Source of the DNA: Microbacterium paraoxydans
GTDB taxonomy: Bacteria > Actinomycetota > Actinomycetes > Actinomycetales > Microbacteriaceae
Assembly (NCBI RefSeq): GCF_018224615.1
Contig: NZ_JAGTUK010000001.1
Span: 744,001-808,000 of the forward strand
Direction of reading: 5' to 3'
Length of the DNA stretch: 64,000 nucleotides
Both the position numbers and the translations under genes were made by a program. Positions within the stretch are counted from its first letter, which is position 1. Every line of letters starts with the position of its first letter. Of this stretch, positions 45,963-54,182 are shown piece by piece. Under the pieces are notes generated by a model, which was not told where the DNA came from, did not search any database, and was given only the letters and a program-made list of their open reading frames with translations.

Positions 45963-47201
45963 TTGCCCTTCGAGAACCCCCAGGCTGCCGCTGCGCCCAC
46001 CCGCCGCTCCAGCCGTCATCGCCCTGCGGCCACCGAGCCCGCGGCGACCGGGACGACGGCACCCCTCGCTCATGCGGAGACCGTGGTCGCGCTCGCCGCC
46101 GTTGCACCCCTTTCCCGACGCGCCGCGCGCCAGCGGTCGCACGAGGTTCCGCCCGTGCCGCAGGCTCCCGCCGAGCCGTTCATCGCGGCGACGCCCGCGC
46201 CTGCGGTGGCCGCGGTGCCCGCGGTGCCCGTCATCGCGACCGATGAGGTTCCCGCCGACACCGCCAAGGCCGACGAGATCCCGCCCGCATCCGAGCCGTT
46301 CGTGGCGGAGGCCGACCCCGAGGGCGACGCCTTCGAGCGTGCCTCGCGTGCCTTCCGCAACACCGGCACCGTGCGCACCGTTCCGGCGTCGTCCGCGGGA
46401 GCGCGGTCGTTCGCCGCAGCAGACGACGCCCAGCCCGCGGCCCACGCGGTGTCGTCGCGTCCCCGCAGCATCCGCCGGTTCGTCACGGTCGGCGCGACCG
46501 TGGGCGTCATGGGTCTGGCGGGGTTGCTCGCCGTCTCGATGACGCTTCCCGCCGAGGCCGTCGCCGCCGCGCGCGGGGGATCGGTGGCTTCCACTTCTCT
46601 CGTCACCGCCGCTGCCGCGGATGCCGCGGGGTCGTCCAAGGACGAGATCCAGGCCTTCGTCGCGCCCTCCGACGTACAGAGCGCGCCGCTCACCCGCAAC
46701 GACGACTACAGCACGGTCTCGCTGGTCGAGGTCGCGGCCGAGCAGGGCATCAACTACTCGGGCGAGGTCTTCACGAACGACCCCGACGCCGCGATTCAGT
46801 GGCCGTTCATGGTCGGTGTCGGCATGTCGTACGGCTACGGCATGCGCAGCGGACGCCTGCACGAGGGCATCGACTTCACGCCGGGCAACGGCGCGCCCAT
46901 CCAGGCGATCGCCGACGGCGTGGTCCGCACCGCGACCGAGCAGGGCGGCGCCTACGGCGTCACGGTGTACATCGACCACGTGATCGACGGCCAGACCATC
47001 ACGAGCCACTACGCGCACATGCAGTATGGCTCGCTGCAGGTCAAGGCGGGCGACCGGGTCACGGTCGGCACCGTGATCGGGAAGACCGGGAACACGGGTC
47101 GCTCCTACGGCGCCCACCTGCACTTCGAGCTCATCGTCAACGGATCCACCATCGACCCGATGCCGTGGCTCCGCGCCAACGCCGGACGTACCTCGTACTG
47201 A
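45963..47201 (+). CDS. Secreted M23-family peptidase
   Basis: About 412 residues. A long disordered Ala/Pro-rich N-terminal region (about 150 residues), one membrane segment (FVTVGATVGVMGLAGLLAVS), a linker, then an M23/LytM domain with HEGIDFTPGNG (first zinc His and Asp), HYAHM and HLHFELIVNG. It should cut peptidoglycan cross-bridges during cell-wall growth. The TTG at 45963 gives an N-terminus PFENPQ common in the family; an earlier TTG at 45924 is possible. Confidence 0.82.
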   Translation: MPFENPQAAAAPTRRSSRHRPAATEPAATGTTAPLAHAETVVALAAVAPLSRRAARQRSHEVPPVPQAPAEPFIAATPAPAVAAVPAVPVIATDEVPADTAKADEIPPASEPFVAEADPEGDAFERASRAFRNTGTVRTVPASSAGARSFAAADDAQPAAHAVSSRPRSIRRFVTVGATVGVMGLAGLLAVSMTLPAEAVAAARGGSVASTSLVTAAAADAAGSSKDEIQAFVAPSDVQSAPLTRNDDYSTVSLVEVAAEQGINYSGEVFTNDPDAAIQWPFMVGVGMSYGYGMRSGRLHEGIDFTPGNGAPIQAIADGVVRTATEQGGAYGVTVYIDHVIDGQTITSHYAHMQYGSLQVKAGDRVTVGTVIGKTGNTGRSYGAHLHFELIVNGSTIDPMPWLRANAGRTSY

Positions 47202-47269
47202 CCTGCCTGATTTCATGAGGACGCCACAGGGATGGTATTCTCGTGTGGTTGCCCCGCGAGGGGCAGCAC

Positions 47270-47341
47270 GCCCCGATAGCTCAGTGGCAGAGCACTTCCA
47301 TGGTAAGGAAGGGGTCGTCAGTTCAATCCTGACTCGGGGCT
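47270..47341 (+). tRNA. tRNA-Thr (GGT)
   Basis: 7-bp acceptor GCCCCGA/TCGGGGC, anticodon stem CTTCC/GGAAG with loop ATGGTAA (anticodon GGT), T-loop TTCAATC. CCA is not encoded. TATTCT (47236-47241) is a plausible -10; a short hairpin TGCCCC/GGGGCA lies in the leader. Confidence 0.95.
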
Positions 47342-47373
47342 CGGAGTTCGCATCTGCGATGCGGATGCCGTGC

Positions 47374-47450
47374 GGCAGGGTAGCTCAGTTGGTGAGAGCG
47401 CACGACTCATAATCGTGAGGTCGCGGGTTCAAGCCCCGCTCCTGCTACCA
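47374..47450 (+). tRNA. tRNA-Met (CAT)
   Basis: Acceptor GGCAGGG/TCCTGCT with terminal G-U pairs, anticodon stem CACGA/TCGTG with loop CTCATAA (anticodon CAT), CCA encoded. Elongator Met is most likely; the tRNA-Ile2 type cannot be excluded. It borders the accessory island. Confidence 0.93.
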
Positions 47451-47460
47451 GATTCTGTTG

Positions 47461-47508
47461 AGCCGTGCTGACCTTGGGTGATATTTATCCCAGGTCAGCA
47501 CGGCTTTT
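47461..47508 (+). terminator. Terminator after tRNA-Met
   Basis: Long stem AGCCGTGCTGACC with GGTCAGCACGGCT, extended by TGGG/CCCA with one bulge, followed by TTTT. Confidence 0.88.
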
Positions 47509-47631
47509 GCGTTGGTGCGCGATGGTGATCGTGGCGGCGTCGAGCGGTGCGTGACGGTGAATCGGATGATCGAGAGACGCCTGAGGTCGTGATCGAAGGT
47601 CGCGGATGTCATTGTCGCCAGCGACGCGGTG

Positions 47632-48639
47632 CTACCTCTGCAGGTTGACGCCACGGTGGATCAGTTGCGTGCGCACCTTGCTCGGTGTCAGGCCGAAGCG
47701 TTTGCCTATCGTGGCAAGGCTGTCGCCTTGCTCGTAGAGTCGCTCGATTTCGGGGGCCCGCTCGTGGACCTGCACCCGTTCGCGCGGGTCTACCCCGTTT
47801 GTCCGCAGCTTTGCGCGCACCGTCGCCCGGTGGATGCCGTACTTCTTGGCAAGCTCGGACGTCGGCATGCCTTCCTCGTATTCGTGCACGAGGTGGGAGA
47901 TCTCAGCCGCGGACAGCGGGGTTCCAGCCTTGTGCGTTGCTGTCGCGACAGGACCACGGACGTCGGATACGTCCGAGGCGCGTAGACCTTCGTGAACGTT
48001 CCGTGCGTTCGACATGGTCCGGGGATCGCGTTCATCCTTGGTGAGTCTCTCGAGGCCCGTGGAAGTGTGAACGGGCCGTAATCGTGTGTTCGGCGCAACG
48101 GTGACTTCGGTGGTGTCGGGAGAGCAAAGAAGACGTCGGATGGTCGTGTGCGCGACTCCGAGGTGTCTTCCGATCTCGCGGGCACTGTGGCCGGCGGCGT
48201 GGCGGGCTCGGGCGTCCGTCTGCTCCTCTGGCGAGAGTGTCATGCTCTGATCGCGGAGAAGGACACCGGCCTCCAGAAGTCGTCGCCGCACGGTCTGCAC
48301 GTGCATTCCGTGTGCAGCGGCGATCTCTGCCTGGGTTGCTCCGTTGCCGTACGCGACGACCATCGCCAGCGTCCCGCCCGGCGCCGCGTCCTCGTGTACG
48401 ACGTCGACGTGCGCCGCGGTGTGTGCAACTGTCCTCGTCGTCCTGCGCTGGGGAGTTTGCGCCACACAGCGACCGTCAGTGTTGGCTTCGTTCAGGAGCG
48501 ATCCGTTTCGGAACTTCTCCATGAGCAGCTTGTACGCCGGGTTCGCGGTGCGGAGCGCCTGCGCGAAGTTCTCCAATAAGCCGGGCTCGCGGTCCGGTGC
48601 AGCTGGTTCTGGGGTATCAGGACTGGGGTGTGGATTCAT
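47632..48639 (-). CDS. Multi-HTH DNA-binding protein (island paralogue 1)
   Basis: 335 residues with four resolvase-like helix-turn-helix units at about residues 92-126, 136-171, 242-283 and 295-331 (for example TQAEIAAAHGMHVQTVRRRL and SLATIGKRFGLTPSKVRTQL). No catalytic domain is visible. The last 107 residues are close to the protein at 58511-59062, about half identical by eye, including RGPVAT and the ending HRGV. The longer open frame to 49086 overlaps the kinase gene and is not favoured. Probable role: regulator of the island. Confidence 0.7.
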   Translation of the reverse strand: MNPHPSPDTPEPAAPDREPGLLENFAQALRTANPAYKLLMEKFRNGSLLNEANTDGRCVAQTPQRRTTRTVAHTAAHVDVVHEDAAPGGTLAMVVAYGNGATQAEIAAAHGMHVQTVRRRLLEAGVLLRDQSMTLSPEEQTDARARHAAGHSAREIGRHLGVAHTTIRRLLCSPDTTEVTVAPNTRLRPVHTSTGLERLTKDERDPRTMSNARNVHEGLRASDVSDVRGPVATATHKAGTPLSAAEISHLVHEYEEGMPTSELAKKYGIHRATVRAKLRTNGVDPRERVQVHERAPEIERLYEQGDSLATIGKRFGLTPSKVRTQLIHRGVNLQR

Positions 48640-48802
48640 GTCACCAGTCTCGTCACCGTCAGTCGACTGGTCGTGCCGCCGATCTCGACGTGGAGCGTGT
48701 TGGCCCGGCGTCGGAGCATCGTGTCTGACTACAAGTCCTGAGCAGAAGTGACCCTGCCGTCTGTGTCTGACCCCCACGATACGATCAATAGCTACACCAG
48801 CT

Positions 48803-49888
48803 GTGAGAACAAACAAGGGACCTCGAGTGGACTCGTCCGCGAACGCCGCGTTGCATCTTGAAGGCAGAAGCCTGCCCAACGGCTGGGTTGTCGGTCCTCT
48901 TCGGGTCCCTGACGACGATGCAACTGGGGGCATGTTTAGCGTCTCGTATCCGGTTGAGAGGGCTGACGGAACCAAGGGGTTCCTCAAAGTGCTCAACCTG
49001 GCCGTAGCGCTGCGCTCCCCAAGCTTTGTCGATGCTTTGCAATCGCTCACCACACAGTTCGCAGCCGAACGGGACCTCTGCATCATGTGCGGAGAGCGCC
49101 GACTCTCAAACGTTGTTGTTGCAATCGACCATGGGGAGATTCAGCTTCCGGAGTTCGCCCTTGGGTCAGTGTCTTACATTGTCTTCGAGTTGGCTACTCA
49201 TGATGTCCGGCGGGCGCTCGCGATCGGAGCCACCGTTGACGATGTAATCAAGCTTGAGTATCTGCACAGCATGGCGCTGGGCCTGCGGCAGCTTCATTCG
49301 GCTCGCGTCTCCCATCAGGATCTCAAGCCGTCGAACTTCCTTGTGTTTCCGGACCTGCCGAGCGGGAGAGCGACCGGCAAGCTTGGTGATCTCGGTCGAG
49401 CATTCCGGGCCGACGCACCCAGCGCTCTCGACCTCCTTCCGGTGCCTGGTGATCGAAACTACGCGCCTCCTGAGCAGCAGTACGGACACGTGTATCCAGA
49501 TGAGAAAACCCGTCGGTATGCGGCTGATCTCTATCAGCTCGGGAGCCTCGCCGCGTTCATGTTTACTGGTCGGACGATCAATGCGTGGCTCAGCGAGCAT
49601 CTGGATTCCGCACATCATTGGAATGCGTGGGGCGACGAGTTCGAAGCGGTCCTCCCTTACCTTGACGATGCGTTCGGTGACGTGCTCGACGGCATCGAGG
49701 CGGTGCGTCCTGGGCGTTTCGGAGCGGAGCTGCGACAGATGATCAGCTACCTGTGTGAACCGGACGCTACTCGACGAGGTCACCCAAGCGCGCGCCGCCA
49801 GTTGCATGGGAATCCTTACGCGCTGGATCGAGTGATCACGGCTATCGATCTCTCTGCACGACGCTTGAGCCGGAGCGCCGCGGCGTGA
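48803..49888 (+). CDS. Serine/threonine protein-kinase-like protein
   Basis: 361 residues. Kinase features: Lys62 in GFLKVLNLA (ATP-binding Lys), catalytic loop HQDLKPSN (171-178, Asp173), DLG (196-198) in place of DFG and APPEQ (221-225) in place of APE. It is likely active. No membrane segment or PASTA domain, unlike housekeeping PknB. GTG 48803 is used; GTG 48827 with AGGGA upstream is an alternative. TACGAT (48780-48785) may be the -10. Its stop overlaps the TPR gene by 4 bases, so the two are coupled. Confidence 0.82.
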   Translation: MRTNKGPRVDSSANAALHLEGRSLPNGWVVGPLRVPDDDATGGMFSVSYPVERADGTKGFLKVLNLAVALRSPSFVDALQSLTTQFAAERDLCIMCGERRLSNVVVAIDHGEIQLPEFALGSVSYIVFELATHDVRRALAIGATVDDVIKLEYLHSMALGLRQLHSARVSHQDLKPSNFLVFPDLPSGRATGKLGDLGRAFRADAPSALDLLPVPGDRNYAPPEQQYGHVYPDEKTRRYAADLYQLGSLAAFMFTGRTINAWLSEHLDSAHHWNAWGDEFEAVLPYLDDAFGDVLDGIEAVRPGRFGAELRQMISYLCEPDATRRGHPSARRQLHGNPYALDRVITAIDLSARRLSRSAAA

Positions 49889-51366
49889 GTACGAACCCGC
49901 TGAGCGAGGAGCGACAGGTCGTTCCCCGGTGGCGCTCGTTCCATCGCTCTAGTAGTCACGGTCACGACCTTCGCTCACTTCGAACCCCAATCGATCGCCC
50001 CCGGCCAAACCTCAGTTCGCTACGCGCAGAAGCTGAGAAGAGCGGCAATGAGTGGGTGCTTGCAGACTTCTTGAGCGCTCTTGTCAGCGCAGGCAGTTAC
50101 GGTGACGAACTTGCTGAGGTCGCTGTGCGGTTGCGGGACGCCGCGCATGATCAAGTGCTCCTCGACTGGGCACAGGATCTGTCTGATCCAACAGGCAGCG
50201 CGGCGGCTCCTGTCCAACTAAACGATGGAAAGCAACGCGCGCTATCAGGCGTGCCTCGGCTCCGTCGTCGCCTAATCGAGCGTCCGCGAGACGTAGTAGC
50301 CCGCGTGGATCTAGCTCTTGCGCACATCGTTCTCGGCAACCTTGGACAGGCGCGGCGCCAGATGTTTGGAGCCCTGCAACTGGGCCGCGGGAATCGCTTC
50401 GTCGTGCGCGGTGCGGCGACGTTGTTCGTGACGTTGGACGAGCCGGACCTCGGATACTGGGCACTTACATCGACAGACCTTCACCACCGGGACCCTTGGG
50501 TCATGGCGTCTGCTCTGGCGCTCGCGGATCTTTCCGATCAGAAGACGGACGTGCGGTCTGCGCGGGAGCTTCTCACACTTGGGCAGTTCGGCCCTGCGGA
50601 CACTTCGGAGCTAACGAGCGAGCTAGGCACGCTCGAAGGGCTCTCGGGTAAGCGCTCACGCGCACAGCAGCTGTTTCTTGAATCGTTGCGTGCGCCAAAC
50701 GACAACACGCTTGCTCAGGCGACATGGGCCACCGATGAGCTCGATCTCGATCTCGACCTCGGTAGCGTACCCGTCGACAACGCGCATGAGGCGCAGTTGC
50801 GTGCTCTCGTCAAGGACGGTGCCTGGAGCGAAGCGCATCATGCTGGTGAGCTGTGGCAAGCGGACCAGTCCTTCTCGCAGGAGGCTGCTCTCGCTACATC
50901 TTTTGTAGCCGCGGTCGGACTCGAAGACTACGAAGCAGCGTTGAGTGCGGCCGAGGTGGGGATGCGCGCCAATCCCAACGATGGTGGACTGCGAAACAAC
51001 GCTGCTTTCGCGGCAGCCCACCTCGGGCGTCTGGACGAAGCTGAAGCTCATCTCGCGTTCGCGGGTACGACGTCAGATGAGGACCAGGCTCACACAGTGG
51101 AGGCGACTAGAGGCCTGATTGCCTTCCGGCGTGGCGATCTTCTGGCCGGACGTCGTCTCTACCAAGAAGCAGTCGAGGGATTCCGGGAAGCACGTACTCC
51201 CTATCAGGTAGTCATGGCGCTCCTCCACTGGGCTCTGGAAGAAGCTCGAGTTAGTCCGGGATCCTCACAGTCGCTAGCGGCAGCGGCACGGCAATGGGTC
51301 GAGCGCTATCCCACGGCGGAAGGTCGACTGCTGCTTGAAAGGTTGGAATCGCGCCTGAGCCGGTAG
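49885..51366 (+). CDS. TPR-repeat protein coupled to the kinase
   Basis: 493 residues, nearly all helical, with TPR-type units such as LALAHIVLGNLGQARRQMF, EDYEAALSAAEVGMRANPND and AAAHLGRLDEAEAHLAFAG. No catalytic motif. GTG 49885 overlaps the kinase stop (GTGA). It is probably a scaffold, substrate or sensor for the kinase. Confidence 0.75.
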   Translation: MSTNPLSEERQVVPRWRSFHRSSSHGHDLRSLRTPIDRPRPNLSSLRAEAEKSGNEWVLADFLSALVSAGSYGDELAEVAVRLRDAAHDQVLLDWAQDLSDPTGSAAAPVQLNDGKQRALSGVPRLRRRLIERPRDVVARVDLALAHIVLGNLGQARRQMFGALQLGRGNRFVVRGAATLFVTLDEPDLGYWALTSTDLHHRDPWVMASALALADLSDQKTDVRSARELLTLGQFGPADTSELTSELGTLEGLSGKRSRAQQLFLESLRAPNDNTLAQATWATDELDLDLDLGSVPVDNAHEAQLRALVKDGAWSEAHHAGELWQADQSFSQEAALATSFVAAVGLEDYEAALSAAEVGMRANPNDGGLRNNAAFAAAHLGRLDEAEAHLAFAGTTSDEDQAHTVEATRGLIAFRRGDLLAGRRLYQEAVEGFREARTPYQVVMALLHWALEEARVSPGSSQSLAAAARQWVERYPTAEGRLLLERLESRLSR

Positions 51367-51419
51367 CGTCGCGCGGATAGCAGCAGAGTTTGCGATGCCC
51401 GCCGATCTAGGCTGGGTTC

Positions 51420-52559
51420 ATGGTTGACGCTCGCTATGCCCTCGTCTGGCCACGCGAGCTATTCGACTGGGAAGCTCGTCGAGTGGTGCAGCTTCCCGAT
51501 GAGGTCATCCTCGATGCCATCGGGCATCTCTTGCGGGAGGCCTTCCAAGACTCAGCCGTGGTCGACACCTACACGCATGAGAGCGGAGCCAACGCTGGGC
51601 CTTGGGCAGCCGAAGCCGAGTACGACCGCGCGCGGGCCTGGCTCAGGAAGCTGCTCGCGAACGAAAGCAAGCTCATGCCCTACGTGCCACCGCGTTATTT
51701 CGCGCAGCGCGAGGGACCTACTTCGGTCTCCGAAGCTGAGCCGACCAAGCTCTTATCGTTGGCGTTCGCCGAGCTTCTGCTCGATCTCCAGGATCATGGT
51801 TACTTCCCGGAAGTTCTGCCACGCGACTGCGTGGACAACCGCACAAGCTGGGAGTACGTGTCTTCGCGCGCCGCTCGTGCTATGCATCTGCCATTCGACT
51901 GGGATGGGGAAGCTCGTGATGCCCTGACCTGGGATGAGTCGACTCTGTACTCACTTATCGAGTACTTCCATGATGGTGCTCAGCGTCCACGCACCCCGGG
52001 CTCCTTCCACGACTACGGCGACTGCGGTAACCACTACGCCGAGCACAGCGCCGAGTCTGGCGGGGTGGTCTACCGCTGGCGTGTGAACACGCTCCTCGAG
52101 ACATACGGCGTCGAATTGCGCCTTGGGACTCGTGGGGACGAGCGCGGACGCCTCATACGACACTTTGGGACGGCGCTCGATGCCGCCGCCGACTCCCGTG
52201 CGACGGCCGGCGCCGACAACACCGAAGACGAGGTCGCCCACGCGATCCGAATGTTCCGTGAGCGAGGAGCAACGCTGATCCAGCGTCGTCAGTCCCTCGC
52301 GCTCCTTGCCGGTGCCCTGGAGACTCGGCGCAAGGACGCGAAGCTCGTGCTGGGCAAGGACGAGTCCGACCTGTTCAACATCGCCAACAACTTCGGTATC
52401 CGTCACCGCAACGACCAGCAGCGGATGGCGTATGGCGACGAGTTCCTCGACTACATGTTCGCCACGATGCTTGCCGCGGTGACGCTGCTCGAAGAGCTGG
52501 AGCAGCGCGCAGGTGACCTCAGCTTTGGAAGGGCTCCCACGCGGTTAGCTACAAGCTGA
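51420..52559 (+). CDS. HEPN-like abortive-infection-type protein
   Basis: 379 residues. The C-terminal 70 residues (from about 310) carry LFNIANNFGIRHRNDQ, a helical pattern I recall from abortive-infection-type HEPN-like domains, with Arg-His in place of a clear RxxxxH motif. The N-terminal 300 residues have no recognised domain. TAGGCT lies exactly 6 bases before the ATG, so it has its own leaderless promoter. Possible RNase effector; unproven. Confidence 0.55.
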   Translation: MVDARYALVWPRELFDWEARRVVQLPDEVILDAIGHLLREAFQDSAVVDTYTHESGANAGPWAAEAEYDRARAWLRKLLANESKLMPYVPPRYFAQREGPTSVSEAEPTKLLSLAFAELLLDLQDHGYFPEVLPRDCVDNRTSWEYVSSRAARAMHLPFDWDGEARDALTWDESTLYSLIEYFHDGAQRPRTPGSFHDYGDCGNHYAEHSAESGGVVYRWRVNTLLETYGVELRLGTRGDERGRLIRHFGTALDAAADSRATAGADNTEDEVAHAIRMFRERGATLIQRRQSLALLAGALETRRKDAKLVLGKDESDLFNIANNFGIRHRNDQQRMAYGDEFLDYMFATMLAAVTLLEELEQRAGDLSFGRAPTRLATS

Positions 52560-52600
52560 TTTGGACGACAAGCGGTGCGGTAGACGAGTCGGGTTATTAG

Positions 52601-53242
52601 TCAGGTCATGAGCTGCGTGATCAGAGCGGATGCTGCGGCGCCGGCCCCCGAGTTGGCTGCCGAGGTAAGCACGCCCCTCAGAGGTAGCAAGAGCTTCTTG
52701 AGCACGCGTTGGTTCGGCTCGGTCTTGGCTGCCTCTTCGACCACGAGCGTTGCCGCTTCGCGGGCGGCGTCTACTTCGTCAGGGTCGATGCCCGGAGTGG
52801 CCTCGATCAGCGCCAATGCGCGGCCGACCGCATCAGCCAGTTGCTCGTATCCGGCGGCGACGGGTACTTGCTGTGTGATGGTGCTGCCTTCAAGGGCGAT
52901 GTTCACGTTGCTGCCGTTGACGACGATGACGTGACCGTTGCCTGATGGCGAGGCAGGAACAGGCGGGGTCTTGGCCCACTTGACCGAGATATGACGCATG
53001 TTGCGGCTTCCGGCGTCGAGCACGTCGACGTGCGTCGCGTACACGTGCTGTTGCCCGCCGCGCGGGTCATCCCACGTCAGCTGGTCGCCCTCGTAGATCG
53101 GGGTGTCGACGTTGAAGTCGACGGACTTGGACTGCACCAGGCCGTCGAAGACCTCAACGCTCCGACCGGGAGCTTCAGCCCCGGGCGTGACGGTGACCCT
53201 CTTCGTTCCGAATGTCCTGCCGAACGTCTGGATGAACGTCAT
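52601..53242 (-). CDS. Protein with Asn/Val-rich motif and helical C-terminus, function unknown
   Basis: 213 residues in three parts: a beta-rich N-terminal domain (1-92), a short motif HVIVVNGSNVNIALEGSTIT (104-123) resembling amyloid-signalling or sensor-linker motifs, and a helical bundle (130-213). ATG 53242 has GGAAGA upstream. It follows the membrane-helix protein (gap 64 bases), suggesting an operon. Suggested role: assembly or sensing partner. Confidence 0.6.
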   Translation of the reverse strand: MTFIQTFGRTFGTKRVTVTPGAEAPGRSVEVFDGLVQSKSVDFNVDTPIYEGDQLTWDDPRGGQQHVYATHVDVLDAGSRNMRHISVKWAKTPPVPASPSGNGHVIVVNGSNVNIALEGSTITQQVPVAAGYEQLADAVGRALALIEATPGIDPDEVDAAREAATLVVEEAAKTEPNQRVLKKLLLPLRGVLTSAANSGAGAAASALITQLMT

Positions 53243-53306
53243 TTCGTCTTCCTCTCCGGGGCGACTGAGAGCCATCATTGCCTCCGGTCCATTTGCCGTT
53301 TGCTGG

Positions 53307-54029
53307 TCACGGCGTCGAGTCGATCTCAACGAACTGAAGAAGTTCAGCGCCCAGGGGCTTCGTGCGCTGCTGGAGGGGTCCGCTTGGAGTCATGATCGTG
53401 TTCAAGGGTGCGTTGTCGAGCAGACCAGCGTTCTGCAGCTCATCGAGCACCGGTGTCACCAGCTGCTGCCAGCCGGCGACGCTCGGGAAGACGTATCTCT
53501 CGAGGAGTGCCCCGATCGACGATGCGCCCCACTGATCGGGCTCGTGCCAGTCGGCCGTGTTCGCTTTGATCCATGCTCGCGGGTCGCGGAAGAAGCTGAG
53601 CATCGCGAAGTGCAGGTCGTCGTAGCGCGCCACGAGAGTCAGGAACTGTGCCCGTTTCGACTCATCGATGGCGCTCCACGGGCCAGCGTGCCGAATGGCT
53701 GCCGCGAGCCGAGTGCGCTTCTCCGCACTGGAGGCCTCGGCGGCAGCCCTGGATGCACGCTCATATGCAGCCATGAACTCGTCGGACTCCAGCACGGCCT
53801 CGGGCGTGAGCCCGTCGACACGCGTCAAGACGTCTTCCACGACACGGGCGACCGCCACGTTGAACTCGTGTTGCCGTGCGGCCTGGCGTTCGGCGAGCAG
53901 CCCTGAGGTGAACTGCGCCACGACGCCACCAACCAGGGGAACTGCCGACACCCCAGCCAGGCCGGCATTGATCATAGTGTCCTTGATCGGTGAATGAGCT
54001 GGCACATGATCGTCGAGCGAGTCCGTCAT
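53307..54029 (-). CDS. Protein with N-terminal membrane-active helix, function unknown
   Basis: 240 residues. A Gly-rich hydrophobic segment at about 19-45 (AGLAGVSAVPLVGGVVAQFT) is followed by a helical soluble domain. The layout recalls Bell/HeLo-like membrane-permeabilising effectors paired with amyloid signalling proteins, but no family is recognised. ATG 54029 has GGAG 4 bases upstream. Likely co-transcribed with the downstream gene. Confidence 0.6.
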   Translation of the reverse strand: MTDSLDDHVPAHSPIKDTMINAGLAGVSAVPLVGGVVAQFTSGLLAERQAARQHEFNVAVARVVEDVLTRVDGLTPEAVLESDEFMAAYERASRAAAEASSAEKRTRLAAAIRHAGPWSAIDESKRAQFLTLVARYDDLHFAMLSFFRDPRAWIKANTADWHEPDQWGASSIGALLERYVFPSVAGWQQLVTPVLDELQNAGLLDNAPLNTIMTPSGPLQQRTKPLGAELLQFVEIDSTP

Positions 54030-54182
54030 AGCTCCGATTCTCGCGTAGGCCACCGACATGTGCGGCTCTGCTGCGCCACACATTCGACGGGAACTTGTCG
54101 AATGCCGCCAGGGCTCATGGCGTCTAGCCGGTTCCATCGTTGTGGTCTCGTCCCACTGCGTGGCTGCATCCAGGAGCAATGA

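Noticed and set aside
48803..51366. BREX/Pgl or PrkC-type assignment for the kinase
   Set aside because: No PglX/PglZ partners, PASTA domains or membrane segment are present.
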